From Brachypodium distachyon (taxonomy: Eukaryota; Streptophyta; Magnoliopsida; Poales; Poaceae): a stretch of DNA of 64,000 nucleotides. The translations under genes were made by a program, and so were the position numbers. The notes under the pieces are model-generated. The model searched no databases, was not told where the DNA came from, and saw nothing but the letters and a program-made list of their open reading frames with translations. This document shows positions 48,890-60,800 of the stretch, one piece after another. Location of the stretch: the NCBI RefSeq assembly GCF_000005505.3, contig NC_016131.3, positions 67,294,355-67,358,354 on the forward strand, given 5' to 3'. How positions within the stretch are numbered: the stretch's first letter is position 1; every line of letters starts with the position of its first letter.

Positions 48890-50612
48890 GTAATTCGGTT
48901 GTTTTCCTTGTAGAAGAAGTGATCCTCATCTTGATTGGTTTTCTTCCTCTTCTTGAAGAATATATCTGGTGTTTTTTAGTTACGTTGGTGGGTTCTTGAT
49001 CCTGTGGGTGGTTCTTTGTGTGCATGATCCATCTAGTGGGCTAGAGGAGGAACTACTATACTTCACCAGAATTTGGGTCCAGATTAGTATGGTGGTTCCT
49101 TTCTGGACTTGTGGCTAGTTAAGATCTTCCAAGTAATTCAAGCCTGGGTTTTTCAAGTTAAAAGATGTTGCAGTCGGAAATTCTCTTATGAATCTAGTTC
49201 GTGTGTACTCCATGGCCTGGCCTGGCATGCTGAATTATGTTTGGCGGTGGTTAGCACGTCGCTCTATCAGGTTTTTTTGTCCTCGTAGTTCTTTATGGTG
49301 CCAGATGCATCTGATGGGATTGGCGATCTCTTCCCTGGATAATTATGTTTTCTTGCTTCCTATGTGTTTGCCAAAATTGTGTCCTGGAAAAAATATTTTA
49401 CCAAAATTGGCAAATCTCCTGGTCCATGTGAATATGTGCCCTAAATAAGTAGTACTAATACAGTAATACTAAGCGGTATAACAGTAACCCCCCTAATTAA
49501 TTGCATGAATTGTTCTGGATTAATATCATTCATAATTCCACCTTGAAGAGATGATGATGATGCTTTAGCTTGTTAGTGCTCCACTAGTAATCTTTTATGT
49601 TTGCAATGGCATGGACATTAAATGTCCCATCTTTACTGATTAGTATTAGATGAATCTTGTAGCACATGGAAAACACCTGGGAAGTCTTGCTTGTTAGTCT
49701 TCTAAAGGAAGCTAGTCTTCTTTGTTGGCTTAGTTATCCAGCATTTACATCTCTGGTCTCATGTAGTGTGATTTAGATATTCAGAACATCATGATTAACT
49801 GCAAGGGGTTTAGATGGGAACACCAGAGCTTGCATCTTTTCATGACAACAACTGAATGTGCTATTCTTGGAATTTTTCTATCAGATAAGGTTCCGGTTTA
49901 GAGATTCCCAGACCAGAAAAGAGGCCGTGCTTTTCATCTGTTTGTCCTCAAATTAATTTGGCATCAAGCGGTAGCATATCCAGGGCTTAAGAATGAATCA
50001 GATGCTTCTCTTGAATGACACTTTTCCCTGCACTGCACTCAGCTGCATTCAATTATTATTCAGCAAACATGACATGTGTCTTTTCCGAGATTATTAGCTC
50101 CAACAATTCTGTTATACTCAATGAACAGCCTGCTCTAGTCATCTGGTGTACTATATGTGATTAGTCTGAAATTATTTCCTTAGTTTCCTGCATTAACAGC
50201 ATAATAATCAAGTGTCATATTCAGAATCACGTAAACCAGAAGCAATTTCGGACCCAAGAGTGTCAGTTCAGACTCCGTAGTGGTTATCCACAAGGCTATC
50301 TAACAGTAACTGCAGACCCATCTTTAAACATTCAGTTTGTCATGATCACCCCACACTGACAAGAACAACACATGCTATTTTATCCCTGTACACTAGTACT
50401 ACTCATGACTTATCTGCTGTACTCTGGTGAGTCAGTGAATTGAGTGCAACTGAGACTAGATACAAACACAGAGTATCCTTCTCAGTTTCTGCATCAAATC
50501 ATCCCAACCACATGCACTTGCTTACACATGAGCCGGGGTTGTTCTCTGTATGCATGCAGGTGACTTGGAGATAGGCAAACAAGGATTGAGATTTGAGAGA
50601 GATTGTTCAGGC

Positions 50613-51374
50613 ATGAAGAGCAGCAACAGCTTCCTGCGGCAACAAGAGCCATGTGACGATCAGCTGTCCCTGTCCGACATCAGCAGCCAGGCGGCGTCCA
50701 ACTCTTCCTCCGCCGGCCCGCCGCTCGCCCTCGACCTCTCGCTCGCCGCCGCCGCCGCCACGGAGTCGAGCACCACCGACAGCAACGGCAGCGGGGGCTC
50801 GAAGGCGGCGGCGGCGACGGCGGGGGCGCGGGAGCCGACGCGGGTGTTCACGTGCAACTACTGCCAGCGGAAGTTCTTCAGCTCGCAGGCGCTGGGTGGC
50901 CACCAGAACGCGCACCGGCGGGAGCGCACGCTGGCCCGGCGCGCCGTGCACCACCGCCTCGACGCGTTCCCCTATGGATACGCCGACGTGGCCTCCCTCC
51001 CGCTCTACGGATCCCCCGGCCTCTACCACCCCATCGGCATCCAGGCGCACGCCTCGGCGCACCGCCAAGGTCTACTGGCCTCGGCGGAGCGGCAGCAGCA
51101 TCAGCAAGAAGTTGTCGTGGCCGCCGCAGCCGAGGCGAGGCCGGGACGGGCGCTGCTGGGCCCGATGCCGTTCCTCGTGGGGGGAGGAGAAGAGGAGGCC
51201 AGCTGCTTCGGGACGTGGCCGGGGAGCTTCAGGGCGCCGGCCGGCGGCGTGCTCTTCACCCCCGACGCGCGTGCCTTCCACTCGGGCTCCTCCAACCTTG
51301 GCGGCGGCGGCAGCAGCAGCGGCAGCGCCCTCGTGCAGGCCGACGAGGAGCCTGACCTCACGCTTAGACTCTAG
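50613..51374 (+). CDS. C2H2 zinc-finger transcriptional repressor with EAR motifs (ZFP1/3/4/7 type)
   Basis: 253 residues in one exon. I chose the ATG at 50613 because the earlier in-frame ATG at 50550 overlaps a likely splice acceptor (TGCATGCAG, 50551-50559) of a leader intron; if that intron is not real the protein is 21 residues longer. A single plant-type finger lies at residues 79-101: [20 protein letters not shown] then NAH, with C81, C84, H97 and H101 and the QALGGH DNA-contact motif. An LDLSL motif near residue 40 and the extreme C-terminal DLTLRL are EAR-type repression motifs. Long Ala, Gly and Ser runs fill the rest. Relatives repress transcription through TOPLESS-type corepressors in trichome, hormone and meristem control; the specific role here is unknown. 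High third-position GC. Confidence 0.9.
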   Translation: MKSSNSFLRQQEPCDDQLSLSDISSQAASNSSSAGPPLALDLSLAAAAATESSTTDSNGSGGSKAAAATAGAREPTRVFTCNYCQRKFFSSQALGGHQNAHRRERTLARRAVHHRLDAFPYGYADVASLPLYGSPGLYHPIGIQAHASAHRQGLLASAERQQHQQEVVVAAAAEARPGRALLGPMPFLVGGGEEEASCFGTWPGSFRAPAGGVLFTPDARAFHSGSSNLGGGGSSSGSALVQADEEPDLTLRL

Positions 51375-52350
51375 GCAGCCCGATCCAACCCATCTCCGGA
51401 CTACGCCGATCGATCGAGTTAATTAGGTTGGTGTAATCCGTCAGGTTCTTGAGATTTGCTAGTAGCTTTGCTCCTGCTCGACACCGATCAGCGATCAGAT
51501 CACAAGGGCGTAGAGACGCTTGATTCCTATTGCTTCATGCATGCGTACGTGTACGTACGTGGGAGTATTTTTGTACAGTTTCATTGCTGTGGTAGTATAG
51601 CGTGTTCTCTAGAACTTCCTGCGGTATAAAAGGATTCATGTAATCAAATCATGTTAGTACTTTGCCATTTGCATTCCAGATTGCTTAATTTAGCCATGGA
51701 TTGTGTGAAATTCCCATCCCCGCTGTTATCGACACGCCACCCGCCGTCGCTCTCAAACTCCAGCTCTGGAGTACAATGGTGAGCGAAACCGGAACCTGCC
51801 ACTGCTGTTAAAGACCATGATGCCTTAACAGGAGTTTGCAACTTGTAGTAGCCATGGCCCCCCTTGAGTAAGATAGGATCAAGACGAGCCGAGGAGAAAG
51901 CAAATCTACGCTGGGGATCCCAACGCACACACCAACGATGTGTGTTTGTGTGCCCCCGAGAAAAGACATCTTAAAAAGAGAGCAGAGAAATGACATGCCG
52001 GGACGTTGAAATATTCTCGTGACGATGCCACTTATAGCATGGAGCAGAATGAATGCATCGGTCGTGACCCAACAACTCCACCCTTGCACACGTCAGGAGA
52101 ATTATTTGCTTTGCAATGACAACAGGCACACACGTTTGCAACCAATTAACTGAAATGTTGTTGTTCTAGTTATATCTGCCAGCATGAGGTTAGGCCTCCT
52201 CCACTTATAATAACAGGTAAAATAACAACAGATTACAGATGGAAACACAACAGCTCAGAAACCATTCTAATGCACAACAACGCATTTCCAGACATTCAGA
52301 GCAGCAGCAGCAAGCAGATGATGATGATGATGATGATTCTTACCGGGGTG
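51375..52350. other. Convergent 3' region between the C2H2 and OBERON-like genes
   Basis: Both 3' UTRs end here. No further gene. An (ATG)n microsatellite is at 52318-52337 in the 3' UTR of the OBERON-like gene. Confidence 0.6.
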
Positions 52351-55300
52351 CTATACCCACATCTTCTTTGTTGCTTCCATCCGCTCAAGCAGGCCCTGGA
52401 TCTCAGTCTGCATCCGCAACTTCATCTTGTGGTAGTCATAGTGCGAGTTCTCAAGCGCCTTGAGCTCCTCCATCTTCTTCCGCCTCTTCTCCTCCGTCTC
52501 TTGGAAGCATAGTTTCGCCAGCCTCGCAATATACTCCTCCTCCAGCTTCTGAGTATTGGAGCGGACGATCTGGCGGTAGTTATCTACTTCTTTCCGGGCA
52601 TCATCAGCCAGCTTCTGGAACAGTTTTGCTTCAGCCTCCTTGCACTTCACGATGGTCTCGAGGGTAGAGGCGTCATCATCCTTCGAGGTGGTGCTGAAAT
52701 GTGCTTCAATAGAGAGTGGCTTTGGGCTCGCGCCAAAATGGGAATCAATGGTGAGTGGTTTTGGGCTAGCGCCAAAATGGGAGTCAATGGCGAGTGGCTT
52801 TGAGCTGGTGCCGAAATGGGATTCAATAGAGAGTGGCTTTGGTATGGACTTGAGCGCATCGATCTGAGTGTCGAGAATGGAAGTGGTGGCCTTGAAGTTG
52901 AAGGATTTCTGTGGAGCCATAGTTGGAGTTAGAAGGGGAATCGTAGATTGGCTCGCCTGAACTGCCAATATACCTTTGGACTTGCTGCCAGTAACAGAGC
53001 AATCCGTAACACCATCTGTAAGAACATAACAGTTAGTTAGAGCTGTGGTACCTGATTAAGTTCCGTAAAACTACGCCAAAAGTATTTTCTATTGCAAAAA
53101 ATACAGTAACATTGGGGGGAGATTGCCTTTTTTATATATTGGGAGATCGTTAGAATATTATTATATATTTACTCTCCACGGAAAATACATTATGTCTCTT
53201 AGATCATGCCTAAAATTGTTGTCGTAATTCATCACTCTGGCCGCCCAGCATGTCACTTTAAAACCTGATGGAATTTCTAACACAATATATAAGTAGATTC
53301 AAGGCCCCCAAGCCCCCTGATATCTCATGGTTCAGTAGGAGCAATATGTTCTTCAACAGAAATCAACAAAGATAATGTTGGGCGAAGAAAAATAAAAGTT
53401 AATATGTTCATTTAGAGCTACTGGTTTTCTGTTATGGTCATTTTTTTTGTTCAATCTAAAATCAAGCTACTCTGTTCAGCTCTGTAGCTAGCATAGTACT
53501 AAAATGTGCTAAATGAGGGAAGTTCATTGTGCATGTCAAGAATTTTATCACTAATGTTGACATACATCCATCGTAATGTATAATCACATCCATGAGTTGT
53601 CATATCACACAAATCAATTTCCCAAATATGGGACAAATAGAAAATATATGAATACCAAGAGTCCAAAACATGAGTAACAGAGATGTTGTGTAGCAGAAAA
53701 TATACATAATCTAAGCAGTTTATAGTATCAGATGGCACACAGTGTATGCACCTGCTGCATGACCATGCTACCATAAAACTATAAATGATAAAGCAAGTAT
53801 TCACTTAGAGAACTCAAGTTTGTAATGATGTGTTATATAATGTAAAGAAGTAAAGAGATCTCACATTTGAAGAACTGTAGCATGTTGTTTGTTGCATCCA
53901 AAAGAGATATAGATTTCTTTGCAAGCATGCTGAGGACCTCTTCAGCCTTGGCATGAAGCCCCTTCCCCTCAAAATCATCACTAGCAGCAAATATCTTCCT
54001 AACAAAATCTAGCTCTTTCATCAGCGTCTCAGCATTCCAGTTCTCTGCACAGCAATTGAACACCTCCTTCACAAATCCAAACATCTCAGAAGCATGGGTG
54101 CATCCAAGGCACTGGAACTGCATCTCAGTTGTCCCCATCGGCCCTTTCGGTGTAGGGCCTGGTCTGATCAAGTTCCTCTCCAGCCCGCATGCAGCATGGC
54201 ACCAATGCCCGCAAACATCACACCCAACCCAGCTGCAGGTATTTGCAGCACAGTCAAACTTGTGGCACACCGGGCACATACATGCACTGCAGAACCCTTT
54301 CTTGGTGGAGCAAATCTTGCACTCACAATCATCCACAGGCAGCATGCTCTTACAGTTCAGGTTGCGGCAACGGGTCATGAGGAACATCTCCACAAGCTCA
54401 CTGCTTGGTACCCGGCCCTTGCCTGTGACAAACGCGGCCATACCAGTCTTGATGGCCACCAGGATCTCCAGCTGAGTCCTGTTCGCCCGCCCCAGTGCCT
54501 CGGCGGTCAGGTCAGACCGCCGCTCCAGCCTACGCTGCAGGCTAGCCAGCTCGTCCCTCTTCTCCGGAGCATCGACCATGCTCCGCACTGCTTCCCGAAG
54601 CACCTCCAGCGATTCGCTGGGCAAATCCTGCAGCACATGCGCCATGGAAGCCACAGAGTCCGACACGATATCCTGCAGGATCCTATCAGACCGCGATGGT
54701 TGCGTCCTGCTGCGGCCACCGTCGAAGCTGCCACCCGCGCTGGCCGCCGCCGCTGCCATCTTGGCGGCGGGGAGTTCAGTGGGGAAGAAGGAGGACGTAC
54801 CCTCCTTCATCGGCGGCGTGGCGAAGGCGACGCTGCCGTCCCCCATGGGGCGAAAATTGAATCGGCTGTGGACGGAGCCGTTGGTTCCCTCCCCGGCGGC
54901 GTAGATGTCGGTGGAGTTGTGCGTCAGGGAGCAGCTGGGGTTGTGCGAGAACATGGAGTAGGAGTAGGACATGTCGTCCGAGTTGATGCTCCGGGTGCGC
55001 CCCGTCGTGGCGCTGTAGGTCCGCCTCGGAGGCGGCGCGGGGGCGCCGGTGGACGCGCCCCTGAGATCTCCATCGGCCGCAGGGGCCGACGGAAGGAGCG
55101 ACGGGAGCTGCGACTGCGGCTGGGACGACGGCTGCGCGGGCCCGTCGGAGGGGAGGGAGAGCGAGAGCTGGAGGGAATCGAGGCGGGGCTTCTTCCCGCC
55201 GACGACGGAGGAGTCGTCGCCTGGAGGATCCCCGCGCTTGGGCGCGGAGAGGTGGAGGAAGTCGCGCTCGACGCAGAGCTTGGCGTTGGCGGCATCCGCA

Positions 55301-55506
55301 GCGTCGGTTGAGGGCGGGGCGGGGTTCGGAGGAGAGGACGGACCGGCCCCAGCCCCAGCCCCTGCTGCTTCGGCGGCGGCGGCGGTCGCGAGGGTGGGCT
55401 TGTCGCACAGGTAGCTGCTGAGGGTGAGCTCGCGGTTGGGGAAGGGCTGGTCGGAGGCCGGCGGCGCGGCGCCGGGGTCCTTGGATCCGTCGGAGTCGCC
55501 GTACAT
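52351..55506 (-). CDS. OBE3: OBERON3-like PHD-finger protein
   Basis: Two exons, 55506-53865 and 53015-52351, joined at phase 1 (AAA T / AT GGT), give 768 residues. The N-terminus starts MYGDSDGSKDPG. A central helical segment DRILQDIVSDSVASMAHVLQ precedes the PHD-type zinc module at about residues 380-470 (CKICSTKKGFCSACMCPVCH, then CDVCGHWCHAACGLE). The second exon begins YGVTDCSVTGSKSKG, then has four tandem copies of a 16-residue unit and ends in a coiled coil (KLEEEYIARLAKLCFQETEE) and MEATKKMWV. OBERON proteins are nuclear, PHD-containing regulators of meristem and vascular gene expression acting with auxin-response genes; the length (733 in Arabidopsis OBE3 by memory) suggests OBE3 rather than OBE1/2. 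An in-frame extension to an ATG at 55719 also exists. Confidence 0.9.
52680..52870 (-). repeat. Four tandem 48-bp coding repeats in the OBERON-like gene
   Basis: Units read KPLSIESHFGTSS, KPLAIDSHFGASP, KPLTIDSHFGASP and KPLSIEAHFSTTS. Length stays a multiple of three, so the frame is kept. Confidence 0.92.
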
Positions 55507-56359
55507 GGCCGCCGGATTGGGACCGGATTTGGGGCGATTTCGGGGGGAGCACCGAGCACGGGCGAGCGCCTGCTCTCGATTGTTTGAGTTGACTTCCGCA
55601 CGCCGAACGCGGAAATGGGGAGGACGGCGGAGGTGGGAAGGAAACAGGGGGCGCAACTTCTTTTTTAATTCCCTTTCGTCTATTTCGATGGGGATTTTCT
55701 TTTCCTCTTTTTTTAGCATGCAGAAACGAACGTCTCGGGTTCGAGGAGAGAGGCGGCGCGGCGCCCCTGACGTTCAAAGCAGCGTTGAATTGGTCTACAG
55801 AGTGGAGAGTGCCGTTTGCCCGTTTTCCGTGTAAGAACAAGTGAAAAAGAAACTGGTCTATCTACTGCGTTGGTTTGCCCGTTTTCCGTCGGTACAGTAG
55901 ATTTTTGCACAGCGAGTGGCGACCCGTGAGACGTGACTACGAAGTACTGTAATACGAGCCCGTTTGGTACGCACGGGAGAAAGAAAAAAAGGGTCAAGCC
56001 GAATGTGATTTTTGGACAGCGACGACGGACGATGAAAACCGTCCCCCTCCTCCGTCGTGCAGAACTCGGTGCGAGTTGGCAAGAGAAAGTGGGGCAGGCC
56101 GGTCTCGGTGGATCGCCGACGCGGCGGCAACGAGCACTCGGGATTTCTTAGCTTATCTCACGCCCCGTGTGTGACAGCCGCGCTGCTTATCCATTTGTTA
56201 AGTGCGGCAGCGAAGCAACGTCAATAAGACTAAGCATGATTTGACATTAAAATGAGAAGCACGATTCCCTCTCGAAAAAAAAAATTGTGTAGCACGATTA
56301 CATTCAGGTTTAGCAAAAACAGAACCAAACGAAGGAAAAAATTCTGCTCAACTGATCTT
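55507..56359. other. OBERON-like leader/promoter and spacer
   Basis: Contains the GC-rich leader of the OBERON-like gene and about 600 bases with nothing recognisable. Confidence 0.5.
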
Positions 56360-57869
56360 GGACGTCCTCCAGGATGAGCATAGTATTTAGAAGCATGAGG
56401 TGAAGACCACTGTAGTTTCAACGCTGCATGAAGGCACGTCGAACCCTGCCACTTGTGCTCGCCGGTAAAATGGTCCAGAAGTGTCACAGCCGGTTTCAGG
56501 GCAGAAGCATGGTCCGTATGGGCAACTTCTCTCGTGGTCTTCTTTCTGGTGGTACGTCATCCTTGCAATGCATCCATGGTTGCTATTGGAGCATGCAACT
56601 TTGATGGTCTCAACAAATCGTTCTACCGCGTATTGGCGTTTATAAGTTGTGGTGACGCCGCAGGAGTGGCACTTGTCTGGGAACTTGTCAAGGCAAGATG
56701 AACATATGGCGTGCCCCACGGTGCACCGAGGAGGAGAAATGAATCAGTAATGATATATGAATGAGTAAATATGATTAAAAAAAACTTTAGCTGAATGAAG
56801 TACAACTGAACTGGTGAACAAACATGGGAATTGGGAATTATATATGTGCATTGAATGGTGTGGAGGAATGACCAAAATGTAGTTTGAGTTTTAATAGAAA
56901 AATTTAAGGGAGCAGAACGAAATTTCACACATGTAACTGACATCAGCATCGCTCCCCATTTCATTACCTAAATTCATCACATGCAACAATATTTGATGGT
57001 TACAACTACGTTAGCATGCATATGTGTAGTTGCGGTTCTTCTCACCATACTTGATGGATCGTATTCCATATATCAAAGGTACCGTTAGAGCCAAATTTTA
57101 AACTTCTGAGTTCATATTACATCTCTTTTACTTTCAGTTACGAAACTTCAGCATTTTTACGAATATATACCACACGCCCATACATATATAGGACTACAAA
57201 ATCACTTATACTAATAAAGTGAAATTAATGATATTGCTAACATATATATCAGGGTGGACACACGGGCCTAGACCGGGGAAGGCCAGAAATCTATGGGTTG
57301 CACCGAGGCGGTCTGGCTCATCGGGAATGCCTGAACCGACCCTATCTTGGCCCAACCGTCGAACGAGGTGGAAATGGGAGCTCGATCGGCTCGAGCCGGG
57401 GGAGGGGGGGGGGGGATTGAGAGGTCGGGCCGATCCACCATGGACTCGGGCCCAATCATCCACCCTGACTAATATACACCTGCAAATTCATAATATGCTA
57501 ATACATCCGTAGATTGTTGTTTCTCCAGCTGAGACGAGACAAGAAGATTTTGATCAGACTGCTATTGGTGTTGACCGAGAAATAACTACTAGATTTGGTA
57601 GAGTCTTAGGCACTACTTCATCCATGATAGAATTTCAGTATCATTGGCACATATCGATCAACGCACGGCATATATATACATACCTGGAAAATGGGAGGGT
57701 GCAGGGGGTGGAAACAAATTGGGCAGCTGATGGCATCGACGTCTATGGTGGTGTTCATCCTCTTGGCTTGACCGCTGGGTAGATCTAGCCTCGTCCTCTT
57801 TGCTTGTTTGGTGAGTAGATCTAGCCTCGTTTTCTAGACACTCTCGTCGCCCGTCCCCATCGGCGACAT
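56360..57869 (-). pseudogene. SINA-like E3 ubiquitin ligase pseudogene
   Basis: Exon 1 (57869-57684) starts MSPMGTGDESV, meets an in-frame TAG at codon 12, continues KTRLDL and reaches DAISCPICFHPLHPPIFQ, the first half of a SINA-like RING, ending at a GTATGT donor. It also carries a short tandem duplication (TRLDL ... QAKR twice). Exon 2 (about 56720 down to 56360) resumes CTVGHAICSSCLDKFPDKCH, then YAVERFVETIKVACSNSNHG and HERSCPYGPCFCPETGC, the SIAH-type zinc finger. It then shifts frame before LLDHFTGEHKW. The expected AG acceptor before exon 2 reads CTCCTCGG, with no AG. With a stop, lost acceptor and frameshift this copy is almost certainly inactive. Active relatives ubiquitinate targets through RING and substrate-binding domains. 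Confidence 0.85.
57250..57467. mobile_element. hAT-like MITE in the pseudogene intron, ~218 bp
   Basis: CAGGGTGGACACACGGGCC at the left and CGGGCCCAATCATCCACCCTG at the right are inverted repeats for the outer 9 bases and again at GGGCC. The 8-bp flanks match poorly, so the duplication is unproven. Confidence 0.5.
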
Positions 57870-60800
57870 AGATCTGGCGTGCTCTCCGTAATATGCAAAG
57901 GGAAAATAATGGAGGACTAAAGGCTTGCGATAGAAGAGGGGGAGAGGGAGATAAATAGGAGGAGGAGGTTCCTTACATACGGAGGCAAAACATATATGGT
58001 AGCTAGGCAACGCAGTTTTTCCACAAGCAAATGTAAGTCTTGGGCTTATCCGGAAGGTTCCTTACTCAGGAAGGAAAAACATTTATAAGAATTGGTCAAC
58101 ATGGTTTTCCCACAAACAGATGGACATCTTGGTGTTATCTACGACGTCCGACCGAGATTGGGATTTGTGCTGTTCTCTTTGCAATTACAACCTTTAAACC
58201 AGCGCTATGTACACTTAATAACTCCTTCGGAAACAAACTGTACATAGACACCTTTGCCTCCCACCCCAATGTTCGTCCTTAATGATCCCTCCTCTCTCTG
58301 CCTCCTTCACATAGCCGCCCCACCCTCCTTGAGCTCCACCCAAGAATTACAAGATCCATCCTTGGTAGCTCACCATTGCCATCCTACCTAGGCTATCAAT
58401 TATGCTAATTCCACAACCATGGCGATCGAATCTTCCCCTATCCCACGCCGTCGGGTCCGTACCAGTCCACCAACACAACCACCGTCATGGTGGCCACTAG
58501 CAGGAAGGAGGTGGTGAAGGCGACGCTTGGAGGAGCTAGCTGTTGGGGCTCGACAGCCTGCCAGCTAACTTGCGAGGCCAACGATCAAGCACGCTTCAAG
58601 CTCCCACCAGTTCCAGATTCTAGAGTTCAACACCTCGAAGCGTGCCAATGCATGCTAGTGGTTTTTTTTTTGGTTTATCCAGATTCTGCGCGGCTTGTTC
58701 AATTCTGCACGTAGGGGTTCTTCCGTGCCCCGTTTTTAGAATTTTTTTTGTCCTTAGATTTCTGCAATGTTTGTTTTTTGAGTAATAGCATGTATAGAGT
58801 GAATATGTTTCATGTTTTACTATAAACTTAGCATATCCAATCCAGTCATGTCTGGTGAATGAATATAGAAAATGAATATGTTTCTGCGCAATCTGTACAC
58901 GTTCAAACAGGCCAAGCCGAGCTGTCGTTTGAAGGTCGTTGGACCTTCGTGCCGAGCCCAGGCTTGACCTGGGCCGGGTCGTCAGGCTAAATGGGCTGGA
59001 AGGCAGCCCAACCCGACTCGCAGGGCCGGTCCTGACTCATCGGAGGCCCCAGGGCATGAAGATAGTGTGGGGCCTTTTTCATATATATGAATAAATATAC
59101 ACGCCACATTTTTCCTTCGCATACACACACCAATCTACACGACCGTCAGGCCGCCCGCAGAAATCGCTAAGACCGTACACAAGTTTATAAAACATTACTG
59201 GCCTCTATATCCAATTAATAAACATGTTTGATAAGTCTAGACTTTAATCAACAATTTGTCCATTCCTACATGAAATTATTATGCTATACCATATGGTATT
59301 GGTAGAATAATTATCGATCGTTTTAACAAATCAAAACACACCTATACTTTAGGAGGGAGGAAACTAGTATATTTAGTATCCCGATTGAAACCTCGATCAT
59401 TCCAAGTCTTATACGCGCAACCTCTGTAGTCTCACCAGCACATAAGTATAAACTACAACACAATTAAATTGAAATAAAATACTAATATGATAGCTAAATA
59501 GCTATGGATAAAACAATTAAGGGTAAAATCTTATATATCAATGCATATCCAATATTATTCCAACTTTAGTTTCGAACATCATCACCCTACCAGTCTTTTA
59601 CAATAGATTTAACCGTTTGCATTACAAAGAGATAAGTAGTTTTTTTTTTACAATAGAAGGTGAGTAGTTTTTTCTTACAAGAAAAGGAGGTGACGGACCG
59701 CCATCACCGATTGACTCTTTTATAAGAGTAAAAATAAGAGACATGTATGCTATGGCTAGGATGTCGGTATTTTCTTTTCGATTACGCCGAGAGATATCGA
59801 TATGGCCATCGTTGCTCTCCAGAAAAGGAAGACGTGTCCGTCGTCAGTGGCAAACGTACTGCTCGATCTGAGAATGTTCTAAAAACTAGCATGTCAGGTA
59901 AACGCGACAGATCACTTACCGGAAAGACCGTTTGGCTTCAGCATTATGCTTTGTGAACACTTTGGTTTCATTTAATAAAAATGAAGCCGGGGGCTGACCC
60001 CTGTTTACCGAAAAAAAAGTCGTTTATCGGAAAACAGGCAAAACTAGCAAGACGAGAAATGCGACAGGTTGTTTGTAATGGCGGCGATGCACACACACGT
60101 CCACTGCTTGGTGAGAACATATATTTTTCCAAACGAGTATCGGTGGGTACCTTGCAAAAAAAAAAGAGTATAGGTGGGTTGAGCAACAGTGTGTGCTTGT
60201 CTCTTGGTTTCAATGTCAACTCCACTATCCGCTCCGCCCAACAAACTCCGGTTACGTCACGAACAGGTTGTGCTAAATTTGACAAGCCGTCTGTTCTGAT
60301 ATTTCGTCCGAACAGGTCATACATACTCCAGGCCTCATCCCCTCTCCCTGCAAGGCTTGCAAGTTGCAAGCAGCGTTCTCTGTTTTCCTTTTTCTTTTGA
60401 GGGGCAAGCACCCCCTCTTTATGTTGATCCTACCTGATTGGAAGCTTTCAAGCTGAGGATGCCTGGTGCTTACCTGAATACGGAGTATTTAGCAGCGTTC
60501 CTCCGCGGCTCCGCTGCACGTGCAAAACGGGCTGTTTACGTTTCTGCGGTCCATCCATTCCATTGGCCAAAAACCCGAAATTGCTTACCCGCTTTGTCTA
60601 CTCATTTGGCGGATTAGGCTCTCTGCACTTCTATACCGTTCGTGGATCTCTCTCTCTCTTTCGTCCTCAATCCCGCTTCGTATCTCCGCGCTCTACTCCA
60701 CTGCTTTTATTTTAGAGTAAAGCTCATGTACGGGCAGTCCACTGTGAGGAAGCAAAGACGGCACCAAATTCAGAAAAGAAGAATATAAAAGAGAGCGAGG

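Noticed and set aside
54094..55311. 405-codon plus-strand frame opposite the OBERON-like gene
   Set aside because: Antisense shadow of a high-GC coding exon; composition typical of shadows.
59021..59035. hAT terminus CAGGGCCGGTCCTGA as a full element
   Set aside because: No inverted partner found downstream, so only a lone end is noted.
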